Positions 44,563 to 53,037 of a DNA stretch of 61,619 bases are shown piece by piece. The stretch spans positions 1 through 61,619 of the forward strand of contig JAXGPL010000016.1 in NCBI GenBank assembly GCA_040766985.1, given 5' to 3'. A program made the translations under genes and the position numbers. The notes below the pieces were generated by a model. It worked only from the letters and a program-made list of their open reading frames with translations, did no database searches and had not been told where the DNA came from. This DNA is from JAXGPL01 sp040766985. GTDB taxonomy: Bacteria; Bacillota; Sulfobacillia; JAUYEG01. Within the stretch, counting starts at the first letter, position 1. Each line of letters starts with the position of its first letter.

Positions 44563-44711
44563 TTCGGCCCCTCCCTCAAGCACGGTTTGATAAGGGCTAT
44601 TAGCCAGCAAAGCTAGTATCTTCTTTTGGGGGGAACGAATTCCTGTCACGGACGGCGGGAGCCTACGGTACTGGTGAGGTGGCAACGACAAGCAAAAGCC
44701 TAGAACAAAAA

Positions 44712-44787
<76 letters not shown>

Positions 44788-44853
44788 CCGCTCTTACTAT
44801 CATCTTCGCAGGTTGTCGCGATATGTGCAACGGGCTTGGGCCCGGATTGGGCT

Positions 44854-44930
<77 letters not shown>

Positions 44931-44963
44931 ACAAAAAGTGCAGGCAATTCAGCTGACCACTAG

Positions 44964-44992
44964 ATTTTATGTACTCGGCCGCAGCAAGTCAA
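44964..44992 (-). promoter_or_regulatory. Sigma-A promoter for tRNA-fMet, tRNA-Thr, tuf and the ribosomal block
   Basis: On the minus strand TTGACT (44992-44987) and TAAAAT (44969-44964) are separated by exactly 17 bp. The -10 lies 34 bp upstream of the tRNA-fMet 5' end. It is the best sigma-A match I saw in the window and probably drives the tRNAs and tuf. Confidence 0.8.
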
Positions 44993-44999
44993 GTTTGCC

Positions 45000-45024
45000 G
45001 CTGAGTATCATGCTGACGCTCAGC
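45000..45024. promoter_or_regulatory. Inverted repeat GCTGAG/CTCAGC between divergent promoters
   Basis: GCTGAG at 45000-45005 and CTCAGC at 45019-45024 form a 6-bp dyad, with further CTGAGC copies at 45031-45036 and 45045-45050. It lies between the tuf-block promoter and the possible mutS2 promoter and may be an operator. Confidence 0.3.
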
Positions 45025-45056
45025 AGTGGTCTGAGCACAGTGGCCTGAGCAACCGT

Positions 45057-45084
45057 TTTACAGCACAGGCTTGAGTACTATACA
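45057..45084 (+). promoter_or_regulatory. Possible promoter of the mutS2-like gene
   Basis: TTTACA at 45057-45062 and TATACA at 45079-45084 with a 16-bp spacer, on the plus strand about 295 bp before the start codon. The long leader contains a terminator-like hairpin. Confidence 0.45.
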
Positions 45085-45299
45085 ATTGCAGTCGGCAACA
45101 TGAAATGGAGCGATGACTTGTGTCGGTAGGTGCCAATAACCTCAGCTAGCCGCTGCGCGGTAATCCTGTAGGCGGTCTATTCCGCAAAGGGATCTTGTTT
45201 TTGCATTGCGACACAGCGGCTGGGGTGGACACCACCACACTGCGTCGCTGGTCGTCTGGCAAAGGGCTACACAAGCTTGACGATTACATGGACCCTCAA

Positions 45300-45340
45300 C
45301 GAGGTCGCAGGTGGGACGTCCACCAGCGACCTCGTTTCTT
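45300..45340 (+). terminator. Terminator-like hairpin in the leader of the mutS2-like gene
   Basis: CGAGGTCGC at 45300-45308 pairs with GCGACCTCG at 45326-45334, with an inner GGTGG/CCACC pair, followed by TTTCTT. It lies 39 bp upstream of the start codon. It could attenuate the gene or end an unrecognised short leader transcript. The rest of 44931-45378 holds the two promoters and no convincing gene. Confidence 0.6.
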
Positions 45341-45378
45341 ATGCAGTAAGCCAAGAGCAATGGGCAGGGGGCAGATCC

Positions 45379-47421
45379 ATGGACGACCGTGTGCTGATGA
45401 CACTTGAATATACAAGAATCCGCGAAATGCTCGCGGAGCACGCGCTAAGCGGCCTAGGCAGGGACCTCGCGCTCAATCTGCACCCGCTCCAGCACCCGAG
45501 CGCGGTCGCCGCCGCGATCGCCGAGACGACGGAGGCCCGCGCCATCCTCGACGGTGGCGGCCAGATCCCGCTTTGGGGCCTCGGCGACATGCGACCGATC
45601 GTCGAAAGGGCTTCGAAGGGCGGAATTCTCCAGGCTGCGGAATTAGTGCGTCTGGCGGATTGTCTCCGCGGCGCCGCGGAGTTCAGGCGCTACATGCAGA
45701 GCAAGCGCCGGACGGCGCCGAACCTGAGCCGGTATGCCGAAGGCATCGTGCCGCTCAGAGAACTCGCCGACGAGATCTACGCATCAACCGACGGAGCGAG
45801 GGTCGCCGACGCCGCAAGCCCGCGCCTTGCCAAGGTGCGCAAAGAGCTGCGGGTCGTCGAAGACCGCATCAAGAGCAAGCTCCAGTCGTATCTGACGTCG
45901 GGCCAGTACCGGGACGCGCTGCAGGAAAACCTGATCACCATGCGCGGCGATCGCTACGCCATTCCCATCAAAGCCAGCCACCGCCACAAGCTCAGCGGTG
46001 TGGTCGTGGATAGTTCCGGCAGCGGCATGACGGTCTATATCGAACCCGCGAGCGTTCGCAAGCTGACCGATGACTTGCGCATCCTCAGAGCCCAGGAGGA
46101 GGCTGAGGAGTACCAGGTCCTCGCGGCGCTATCCGGGCTGGTCGCGGAGCAGGCCGCGTCTATCGGCAGCAACCTGGAGATCATGGGCGTATACGACCTG
46201 GCATTCGCAAAGGGCCGCCTGAGCATCCAGTTTGACGCCGCCCCCGTGGATATTCGTTCTGACGGTTTCGTCCAGTTGCTTGGTGCGAGGCACCCTCTCA
46301 TAACCGGCGAGGTGGTCCCGCTCGACATCGTCATCGGACACCGGTACCGCACGCTTGTGATCACCGGCCCGAACACCGGCGGCAAGACGGTGGCCCTCAA
46401 GACAGTGGGGCTGCTGGCCTTGATGGCCCAGTCCGGGCTGCACATCCCGGTTTCCGGGGATAGCGCGATCTCCGTGTTCGACAAGGTACTGGCGGACATC
46501 GGCGACTCACAGAGCATCGAGCAGTCGTTGAGCACCTTCTCAGGGCACCTCCGGCAGATTGCGTCGATCATCGAGGCTGCGACGAAGTCGAGCCTCGTGC
46601 TGCTGGACGAAATCGGAACGGGCACCGATCCCGCCGAAGGCGCGGCCCTGGCGATGGCAATCCTCGAGGAACTGCACGGTTTCGGCTGCGTGACGATCGC
46701 TAGCACCCACTACAGCGATGTCAAGCGCCTTGCCGACGTGCATCCGGGGTTCGTCAACGGCCGGATGGACTTTGACAGGGAAACCCTCAGGCCACTCTAT
46801 CACCTGGTGATCGGCGAGGCCGGTCAGAGCCAGGCCCTCTGGATCGCGGGCCGCCTCGGGCTTGGGCAGCGGATCCTCGACCGGGCGAGAGAGCACTTGG
46901 AGCAGCGACCGGAAAGCGCCGGGGACGCCCTTGCGGACGGTGGAGGGGCAAGATCCGATACACCGGCCAAGTCTCCCGAGGCAACTGTTCCGAGGGCTCA
47001 GCCGGGGTCCACCGCAGTGGCCACGCAGGCAGCGGGACACCAGACCGGCGGCTCCTCCTCCGACCCGGCAGACGTGGCCGCCGACGGGGAAGGCATTAAG
47101 CGCCCCTGGCGCCTCGGCGATTCAGTGCTGATCGACACAATCAACCAGCAGGGCGTGATCACGGTTCTGCCCGACAAGTTCGGCCAGATGGTCGTGCTCA
47201 GCCGGGGCAAGAGGCATACCGTCCACGAACGCAGAGTCAGCTTGATCATCGGCGCAGAGCACCTCTACCCCGAGGGATACGACCTGCGAACCGTGTTGTT
47301 CACCTGGCAGGAACGAAAGACAATCCACCAGTTACAGCGGGGCGGCACTGAGGTGCTAGGCGCTTCGAGCGACGCGAAGTGGGTCAAGACTCCCGCAATC
47401 GACGTCGACCGCAGGAAATAG
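45379..47421 (+). CDS. mutS2: MutS2-type DNA-binding ATPase without Smr domain
   Basis: 680 residues. The MutS core/clamp region (residues about 1-290, including LTSGQYRDALQENLITMRGDRYAIPIK) is followed by the MutS ATPase: Walker A GPNTGGKT (about 330), then LLALMAQSGL, LADIGDSQSIEQSLSTFSGHL, Walker B LVLLDEIGTGTDP and STHYSDVK. ATG 45379 has GGGGG upstream. After a Ser/Ala-rich linker (about 515-575) comes a beta-rich KOW-like segment (WRLGDSVLIDTINQQGVI), but the C-terminal Smr nuclease domain of classical MutS2 is missing. MutS2 acts on recombination intermediates or collided ribosomes; without Smr it probably binds but does not cut. Confidence 0.85.
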   Translation: MDDRVLMTLEYTRIREMLAEHALSGLGRDLALNLHPLQHPSAVAAAIAETTEARAILDGGGQIPLWGLGDMRPIVERASKGGILQAAELVRLADCLRGAAEFRRYMQSKRRTAPNLSRYAEGIVPLRELADEIYASTDGARVADAASPRLAKVRKELRVVEDRIKSKLQSYLTSGQYRDALQENLITMRGDRYAIPIKASHRHKLSGVVVDSSGSGMTVYIEPASVRKLTDDLRILRAQEEAEEYQVLAALSGLVAEQAASIGSNLEIMGVYDLAFAKGRLSIQFDAAPVDIRSDGFVQLLGARHPLITGEVVPLDIVIGHRYRTLVITGPNTGGKTVALKTVGLLALMAQSGLHIPVSGDSAISVFDKVLADIGDSQSIEQSLSTFSGHLRQIASIIEAATKSSLVLLDEIGTGTDPAEGAALAMAILEELHGFGCVTIASTHYSDVKRLADVHPGFVNGRMDFDRETLRPLYHLVIGEAGQSQALWIAGRLGLGQRILDRAREHLEQRPESAGDALADGGGARSDTPAKSPEATVPRAQPGSTAVATQAAGHQTGGSSSDPADVAADGEGIKRPWRLGDSVLIDTINQQGVITVLPDKFGQMVVLSRGKRHTVHERRVSLIIGAEHLYPEGYDLRTVLFTWQERKTIHQLQRGGTEVLGASSDAKWVKTPAIDVDRRK

Positions 47422-47451
47422 CGCCGCGCCGCCGCATCGGCAGAAAGAAAG

Positions 47452-47473
47452 ACCCCCGGCCGCAGCCGGGGGT
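47452..47473. terminator. Bidirectional intrinsic terminator between mutS2 and tRNA-Tyr
   Basis: ACCCCCGGC at 47452-47460 and GCCGGGGGT at 47465-47473 with a CGCA loop. The plus strand continues TGCGTTT; the minus strand continues TCTTTCTTTCT, so it can end both the mutS2 gene and the tRNA-Tyr transcript. Confidence 0.82.
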
Positions 47474-47486
47474 TGCGTTTACTCTA

Positions 47487-47572
47487 TGGTGGAGAGGGCT
47501 GGATTCGAACCAGCGAAGGCGTCCGCCAACAGATTTACAGTCTGCCCCCTTTAGCCACTTGGGTACCTCTCC
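47487..47572 (-). tRNA. tRNA-Tyr (anticodon GTA)
   Basis: 86 nt with a long variable arm, starting GGAGAGGTACCCAAGTGG and ending in an encoded CCA. The anticodon stem CAGA/TCTG encloses CTGTAAA, giving GTA. T arm GGTTCGAATCC. Confidence 0.96.
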
Positions 47573-47762
47573 AAAAAGCGACTTGCGCACTAGCTGCGCC
47601 AATGCATTATAGCAGCTTGTCACATGTCGGGCAAACAGCCGACCAGCCTGTGCCAGAGTAGTTTATCACGGCGGCCGCGGATTTGTGAAGCTGCGAAATC
47701 GTCATGCGAAATCATCAGGCGAAACAACTCGCGCGCGGCGGTTGACGCCGCCCCAAGGCAGA

Positions 47763-48710
47763 CTAGGCGTCGAACATGCCGGCGCGGAAAACATGCCGGT
47801 GGCCGACAAGCTCGTCGGTGCCGCCAATCCAGAACCACTCGCCGGCCATGCCGAGCGCTGGCTGCGACATCAGCCCGAGCGTCACGAGTGGAGCGAACGG
47901 GTTGAGGCGCGCCGCGGCCGGGCCGGCGGCGATCGCATACGAGGTCGCCAGCACGTGATCTCGCAGCAGTGCCGGACGCGGCAGGTTGCCGAGGCGGGTC
48001 TCGATCAGGTCGCCAAGCCCGTTCGAGATCAGCAGCCAGTCGGACTCAGCGAGGGATCTGAGCCGTAACTCGGTCATTTCGTCCATGGCCGTTGACCACG
48101 CCTTTTGCCATCCGTCCTGGCCGCTGTCGTGGTTCGGTCGGACCCACCCGGTGCGGTTGACGGTCATCTTGACGATCGAAACCCCGCGGCACGCGAACTT
48201 GCCGTACAGCCTGAAGCGGATCAACGCCTCAGAGGCAAGCTCAATCGCGTTTTGGAGGTCGGGACCGCCGGGATCGGGCTGAAGCGAGGCCCAGAACGAT
48301 TGAAGGGCTTCGGTGTACGGGCCCATGGGTTTGCCCCGCTCCGCGGAAACCAGGACGCGGTCCGCCTCGACCGTCTCCTGTCCCCCGCCGATGATCGCCC
48401 CTGGGGTGAGCGCGCACTCGACGACGCGCATCGACAGGCGGTCTTCGGGTGGTAGCCAGGACAGCGAACCGAGCGGCTGCGTGCTGATGATGAAGTGGCC
48501 GAGGTGTTCGGAACCGGGAAGCCATCGCAGACCTGGATAGACGGGGTGCGTGTAGTCGTTGCGGACACACAGAAATCCGGAAACCGGACTCGATGGACGG
48601 ACGACCTCGTGGGCGAAGAGTCTCGTGAGGGTCTCCGACCTTCGCGGCGGAGCGCTAGCAAGCTCAAGACCTAACGTGCCGAGTGAGGCTTGCCTACCGG
48701 CATTGGCCAA
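47763..48710 (-). CDS. Protein of unknown function
   Basis: 315 residues, no signal peptide or membrane segment, no family recognised. The start is TTG 48710 behind GGGGGGAG. Composition is normal for a cytoplasmic enzyme or binding protein; Trp-rich stretches occur (WLLISNGLGD, GEWFWIGGTDE). It lies alone between tRNA-Tyr and a divergent HTH gene with which it may share a regulatory region (48711-48977). Confidence 0.7.
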   Translation of the reverse strand: MANAGRQASLGTLGLELASAPPRRSETLTRLFAHEVVRPSSPVSGFLCVRNDYTHPVYPGLRWLPGSEHLGHFIISTQPLGSLSWLPPEDRLSMRVVECALTPGAIIGGGQETVEADRVLVSAERGKPMGPYTEALQSFWASLQPDPGGPDLQNAIELASEALIRFRLYGKFACRGVSIVKMTVNRTGWVRPNHDSGQDGWQKAWSTAMDEMTELRLRSLAESDWLLISNGLGDLIETRLGNLPRPALLRDHVLATSYAIAAGPAAARLNPFAPLVTLGLMSQPALGMAGEWFWIGGTDELVGHRHVFRAGMFDA

Positions 48711-48977
48711 TGCACTCCCCCCTAGAGCTTAGGTCAAAAGAGCAACCTCCGGGGGTACCGGCAGAAGTTGTGTCTTCCTGGTGTAGCTAATGGCCCCCCG
48801 GTGCCTGTGTGCTTAGGAGGACTCTACCATTTGGCCCAGCGGAGTGTCAACTGCAGTTACGGGTTATAGGGTACTTCACGAGCATTGTTCGGCCTTTTTC
48901 GTTCGACAAGGAGTCACAGAACTGGGTATTGTTCGGTAACGCACACTGGGCCTACAATTGACCGAGGGGGGAAGGCC

Positions 48978-49493
48978 GTGCCTCGACCGACGGAGGAGCA
49001 GCTTGATGAGGTCATCGCCATGGCCCGGGAGGCCATCCGGCGTCGCCTGGAAGGTTCTACGGTGCGTGAACGTGCAGGCTTCCGGGCGATGCAGTTGCAC
49101 GAGCGGCTCGACTTCATCCTCAACTGGCTGCAAGACTACTCCAAACATTTCAGCATGGCCTGGATCGCCCGGCGGATCGGAGTCTCGCGCCAGGCGATCA
49201 GCAAGGTCCGCAAGGGCGAGTCGGTCCCCCAACAGATTCTGATACCACTTGCGGAAGAACTCGGCGTTGGCCACCGGTTCCTTACGGACGGAATCGTCGA
49301 CTATCCCGCGCCGGCCCTCGCCGAGGAGTTCTTTGCGCGGTTGCCCGCCGGACTCGTCCAGTGGGTCCTGGCGGACGAACCCGGGCGGCAGGAGTACGTG
49401 CGGACTGCGCTTGAGGTCGCGAGGGCGGCCGAAGCCCGCAATATCGACCTCAGGTTTCTAGAACACGTGATTGAGCTCTACCAGCGCTCCTAG
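48978..49493 (+). CDS. HTH DNA-binding protein
   Basis: 171 residues. GTG 48978 is behind GGGGGGAAGG; the longer frame to 48885 lacks an SD. The central part is an XRE-like HTH (FSMAWIARRIGVSRQAISKVRKGES, about residues 54-79) within a helical N-terminal region; the C-terminal half is helical and unassigned. It converges on the secreted-peptide gene so tightly that both stop codons lie in the same CTAG (49490-49493). It may regulate that operon; this is inference from position. Confidence 0.75.
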   Translation: MPRPTEEQLDEVIAMAREAIRRRLEGSTVRERAGFRAMQLHERLDFILNWLQDYSKHFSMAWIARRIGVSRQAISKVRKGESVPQQILIPLAEELGVGHRFLTDGIVDYPAPALAEEFFARLPAGLVQWVLADEPGRQEYVRTALEVARAAEARNIDLRFLEHVIELYQRS

Positions 49494-49696
49494 CCGTTGC
49501 CGATCGAGTTGTTGTCGCCGCCACCCGGGAACGGGGGCGGTGGATAGGCCGGGCCATCGGCGATAATCGACTGGCAATCGCCGCCCGGGAATGGGGGCGG
49601 TGGATATGCCGGCCCGCCCAAGAGAGCCGAGGCGGAACCAGCAAGGAGACACACTACCAGCAGCAACATCGCGAGTTTGCGCAACACCTTGGTCAC
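49490..49696 (-). CDS. Small secreted proline-rich peptide with tandem 20-residue repeat
   Basis: A 68-residue precursor starting at GTG 49696, which abuts the stop of the TPR gene and uses GGGAGGTG for binding. Residues 1-24 are a Sec signal (basic TKVLRK, hydrophobic AMLLLVVCLLAG, cleavage site after ASA). The 44-residue mature part holds two near-identical units, GPAYPPPPFPGG at 28-39 and 48-59, each followed by a D/N-x-S-I tail; the DNA units are 60 bp apart. It is the last gene of the sortase-TPR-peptide operon. It could be a signalling peptide whose receptor is the TPR protein, or a small surface protein. No LPxTG-type sortase motif is visible. Confidence 0.7.
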   Translation of the reverse strand: MTKVLRKLAMLLLVVCLLAGSASALLGGPAYPPPPFPGGDCQSIIADGPAYPPPPFPGGGDNNSIGNG

Positions 49697-50626
49697 TTAG
49701 CTCACCTCCCTAGCTTCGGAAAGCCTGCGTGCCACGACGGTGGTGAGGTCAAGCTCTGGTATCGCGCGACGTTGACGAAAGACTCTGACTGCATCGGCCA
49801 ACATAGTCTCGGCTGCGTTTAGTTCTCTCGCCGCGATAAGCGTGAGAGACTGTGCCGTCCGCGTTCTGGCGAACTCCAACTCCGAGCTACCTTGGTACTT
49901 CTGCAGCGCCGCCTGAGCTGTCAATACGGCGTCCCGTGCATCCCTGCGCCGCATGAAAGCCTTCGCAATCGCCAGCTCTACCAGCAAAGCGGTTTCTTCG
50001 GCCGCCCTACTGGTATCATCGGAAACCTGGCGGTGATGCATAAGCCTGACAAGCCCAGCTTCTGCCTCACGCAAGGCCTTCCTGTGATTGCCGGCGAGGT
50101 TGAGTAGATACGCTCTGATACTGTAAGCCGTCAAGTCAAGGCTGGGATCGATCTCAACTGCCCGTTTGAAGTGCGCCGTTGCGTCGCTGAGCCGACCCAT
50201 GTGTTGAGACACCTGGGCAACCGCCAGTGCGGCCCGCCCCTGTTCGAGCGGGTCGTCGGCCAGGGCATAGGCCCTGGCGGCGTGCTCCGAGGACACCGTA
50301 AGGTCGCCGATCGACCACGAGGCCCTCGCGTGGCTCAGATGTGCCCTTGCGCGGATCCACCGGGGGAGGGTTTGAAAGGCTGGATCGGCCATGGCCCGTT
50401 CCATTGTCCTTACCGCCTGCCACGGACGCCCGTCCATGTCCTGAGCCCAGGCGAGCATCACTTCGACGTGCAGGGCCTCGGTGGTCTCGCCGAGGGACCG
50501 GAACGATAGGGCCAGCCAGGCAGAACGAACGCAGGCCTGCGGGATGTCTTCGGCCATGACCAGGGCCTTGATGGTCTCCTTGAGCTGCTTGGCCTCTTCC
50601 AGAGTAGCCAGTCTCAGCGGGACCAT
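49697..50626 (-). CDS. TPR-repeat protein, possible peptide-binding partner
   Basis: 309 residues, wholly helical, no HTH or membrane segment. About six TPR-like helical pairs can be seen, the clearest at 135-170 (QGRAALAVAQVSQHMGRLSD, then FKRAVEIDPS). ATG 50626 lies eight bases after the sortase stop; the peptide gene follows with no gap. The size and all-TPR make-up resemble Rap-type receptors of Bacillota, which bind short secreted peptides encoded just downstream, but no sequence match to Rap can be claimed by eye. Confidence 0.7.
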   Translation of the reverse strand: MVPLRLATLEEAKQLKETIKALVMAEDIPQACVRSAWLALSFRSLGETTEALHVEVMLAWAQDMDGRPWQAVRTMERAMADPAFQTLPRWIRARAHLSHARASWSIGDLTVSSEHAARAYALADDPLEQGRAALAVAQVSQHMGRLSDATAHFKRAVEIDPSLDLTAYSIRAYLLNLAGNHRKALREAEAGLVRLMHHRQVSDDTSRAAEETALLVELAIAKAFMRRRDARDAVLTAQAALQKYQGSSELEFARTRTAQSLTLIAARELNAAETMLADAVRVFRQRRAIPELDLTTVVARRLSEAREVS

Positions 50627-50633
50627 GGGTGCC

Positions 50634-51314
50634 TTACCGGGGCAGGTAGTCGCCGACGGCGGTCAGCTTGCCGCGAACGACCATCCGGTTCTGCGTGCCG
50701 TTCCAGCAAGTCGTCAAGGTAATCGCGTCGTAGTCGGTCTGCGCGATCGGGCCCCAGTCGTTCTTGGCGATGATGTAGTTGCGTTCGGCCTCGTACACGT
50801 ACGTCAGGGTTCCGCGGGAAACGTAGATCTTGTCTCCGGCCTGGACCTTATAGAGGTACCAGAACTCGAACCCGCACGTGTTGCGATGCCCTGCGATGCA
50901 GAGATTGCCCGGCTTGCCCGGCTGCGACCCTTCCGGGTAGATCCCCGGGCCCTTCCTGAGGTCGGCTTCCGACGTAGTTGGCATCAGAGTGGTATGAAGC
51001 CCGATCTTGGGGATGTGCAGGCGCCACACACCCGCGATGCGCGGGTCCTTATTGCCGGCCGGAGGCGGGGGCGCTTCGGGCTTCTGCACTGTGGTGGGGT
51101 GAGGGATCTGGACCCGTGGCTCAGGGTCGATGAACACCCCGCTGTTGCCGGAAAGGTCCGATCCCCCTGCGGCTGCCGCGCGCGTGTAGGCCCACTGCTG
51201 ATACCTACTGTAAGCAAACTGCCCGAGCGGCGTCAGAAGGATCAACACGCCCACGACGACAAGAAGCGTGCCCAGCCGCTTGCGGTTGCCTGACTTGCGG
51301 CGCAATGACCTCAA
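50634..51314 (-). CDS. Sortase (class D/E/F-like transpeptidase)
   Basis: 226 residues: basic N-terminus, one membrane anchor (LGTLLVVVGVLILLTPLGQF), a Pro-rich linker, then the sortase beta-barrel. Catalytic His in IAGHRNT, Cys in TLTTCW and Arg in QNRMVVRGKL are all in place. TTG 51314 behind GAGGG. Sortases join surface proteins to peptidoglycan or to each other. No protein with a canonical LPxTG signal is in the window, so the substrate is unknown. It leads the operon with the TPR and peptide genes. Confidence 0.88.
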   Translation of the reverse strand: MRSLRRKSGNRKRLGTLLVVVGVLILLTPLGQFAYSRYQQWAYTRAAAAGGSDLSGNSGVFIDPEPRVQIPHPTTVQKPEAPPPPAGNKDPRIAGVWRLHIPKIGLHTTLMPTTSEADLRKGPGIYPEGSQPGKPGNLCIAGHRNTCGFEFWYLYKVQAGDKIYVSRGTLTYVYEAERNYIIAKNDWGPIAQTDYDAITLTTCWNGTQNRMVVRGKLTAVGDYLPR

Positions 51315-51497
51315 AGGCGTAACCCTCGCAATAACTCGTTGGTGTGGCGGCCGGCGCAGACCGACCCTAGCCCACCCGGGCGGCCGAAGGCCGGCAAGAG
51401 CCTACCAGGTGGCTTTGTTTCTTATTCTACAGGAGCGAGGGCGCTCCGTAATCCTCAGATAGTATGCCTCTTCAATACCACTTTTGGGTTATTCGCC

Positions 51498-52805
51498 CTA
51501 GCCCCGACCGTTGCCCCCCGGCGCGGCGGGGGAAACGGTTTCCAGAACAGGCGTTGCGCCCTTACCCGGCTTCTGGGCATACAGTCGGCGGATGACCAGC
51601 CCGTGGACCAGGAACAGGCTTGCGGTCAAGGAGAACGCAACCGGCATCGACCACTTGTCCGCCATCCATCCGACGATCGGGCTGGTGATCGATCCGCCCA
51701 AGGACATGGCTCCGAAGACCAATCCGAACGCAGCCCCCGACTTGCCGCGCGGAGCGATTTCCGAGGTAATTGCGTTAAGGCAGGGCCTTGGAATCGAGCG
51801 GAAGATCCCCACGAGGATCAGCAGAGCCACGAGGCCGATCGCCCCGACGGGCGTCCAGGCCAACGCCAAGACCAGCGCAGCCGTCACGACCGTGGAAACC
51901 AGGACCACCATCGACCGGTCGTAGCGGTCGCCCGCCTTGCCGCCGCCGATCGACCCGACCGTGCCGGCAAGCAGGGTGATCGTTGAGAAGGCTCCGGCGA
52001 CGGTTACACTCACGCCACGCGTCGTCGTCAGAAACGCAGGAAGGAAGGACTGCAGGGCGTTGCCAAATGCGCCTGCGAGTGCCGCGGCAGCTGCGAGCAG
52101 GATAACCGGCATCCACTGCACGCTGAGAAGCTCGCGGCCACCGGTTGCGCCGGCGGGGGCGACCGAGGATTTCCTGGGCGCGGCTTCAGGCTCATCGTCC
52201 GGAAGCCGCGGGTAGACAAAGGCGAAGACGACTGTGAGCAGGCCGCCCGCGACGCATAGTGCCTGCAACGCCCCCCGCCAGCCGAACCATCCGGCCAGAA
52301 GCGCCGTCAGCGCGTAACCAAGCGACATGCCGAGGCTGCCGCCGACATTGTGCAACGCCATCCCCATGCCGACGCCGGAGTGTTTGGCGGCCTTGGCCAT
52401 CTCCGGAAAGCTGGCCGGGTGGAACGTCGCGTTGCCCAGTCCGCTGATGGCCCGTGCGAGAAGCATCAACGGCAACGTCGCGGAGATGGAGAACACGAAG
52501 GATCCGCCTACCGCGAGCGCAAAGCCGGCGAGCATCAGGTTCCGGGCACCGAGGCGGTCTACGAGCAAGCCCGCCGGGAATTGGGCGAGGCCGCCGCTGA
52601 GGCTGCCGACGGCGACGATTATGCCCATGTCGGCGAAGCTCAGGTTGAGTTCGCTCTGGATGAAGATCAGCAACACCGGCAGAGAAGATGACAGCACGTG
52701 CTCAAGAGCGTGTGCGGCGACCAGAAGGTTGCGGGCCCTGTCGGCCCTGGCGCGGGCGGTCCTGTCGGTGGTGGTCGGCGGCAAAGATGTCGTGGGCGAT
52801 GCCAA
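51498..52805 (-). CDS. MFS transporter
   Basis: 435 residues with twelve predicted membrane segments and the MFS loop GLLVDRLGARN after helix 2. I prefer TTG 52805, which has AAAGGAG nine bases upstream, over the ATG at 52871 with no SD. A long acidic/Pro central loop (about residues 210-235) separates the halves. The substrate cannot be inferred; it is divergent from a decayed tetR, the usual arrangement for a regulated efflux pump. Confidence 0.82.
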   Translation of the reverse strand: MASPTTSLPPTTTDRTARARADRARNLLVAAHALEHVLSSSLPVLLIFIQSELNLSFADMGIIVAVGSLSGGLAQFPAGLLVDRLGARNLMLAGFALAVGGSFVFSISATLPLMLLARAISGLGNATFHPASFPEMAKAAKHSGVGMGMALHNVGGSLGMSLGYALTALLAGWFGWRGALQALCVAGGLLTVVFAFVYPRLPDDEPEAAPRKSSVAPAGATGGRELLSVQWMPVILLAAAAALAGAFGNALQSFLPAFLTTTRGVSVTVAGAFSTITLLAGTVGSIGGGKAGDRYDRSMVVLVSTVVTAALVLALAWTPVGAIGLVALLILVGIFRSIPRPCLNAITSEIAPRGKSGAAFGLVFGAMSLGGSITSPIVGWMADKWSMPVAFSLTASLFLVHGLVIRRLYAQKPGKGATPVLETVSPAAPGGNGRG

Positions 52806-53037
52806 GGGCGGACTCCTTTCGCCGGCGGCCGGCCGCGTGCGGGTGGCAGCCCGGCGTGGGTTTCGTGGCATGAGTTTGAGTCGGTTTCCACAACGTCGCA
52901 GCCTAACCCTGCTATAAGGTGGTTGGTATTTGCGACGGCCACCCCGGCCCGTCGCGTTGGCGCGGATTCGCCCGGGGCGAACTCCACTCCGGGTCGGACG
53001 ACGCGCCTCCGTGCACCGAGCCTCGATTGAGTCTTGA

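Noticed and set aside
45218..45240. GGGTGGACACCACC as a T-box upstream of the MutS2-like gene
   Set aside because: It lacks the conserved ACCGCG/ACCACG context and a Stem I; the regulated gene is not an aminoacyl-tRNA or amino-acid gene.
52806..52871. ATG 52871 as start of the MFS transporter
   Set aside because: No SD upstream and the added residues are Arg/Pro-rich; TTG 52805 has AAAGGAG.
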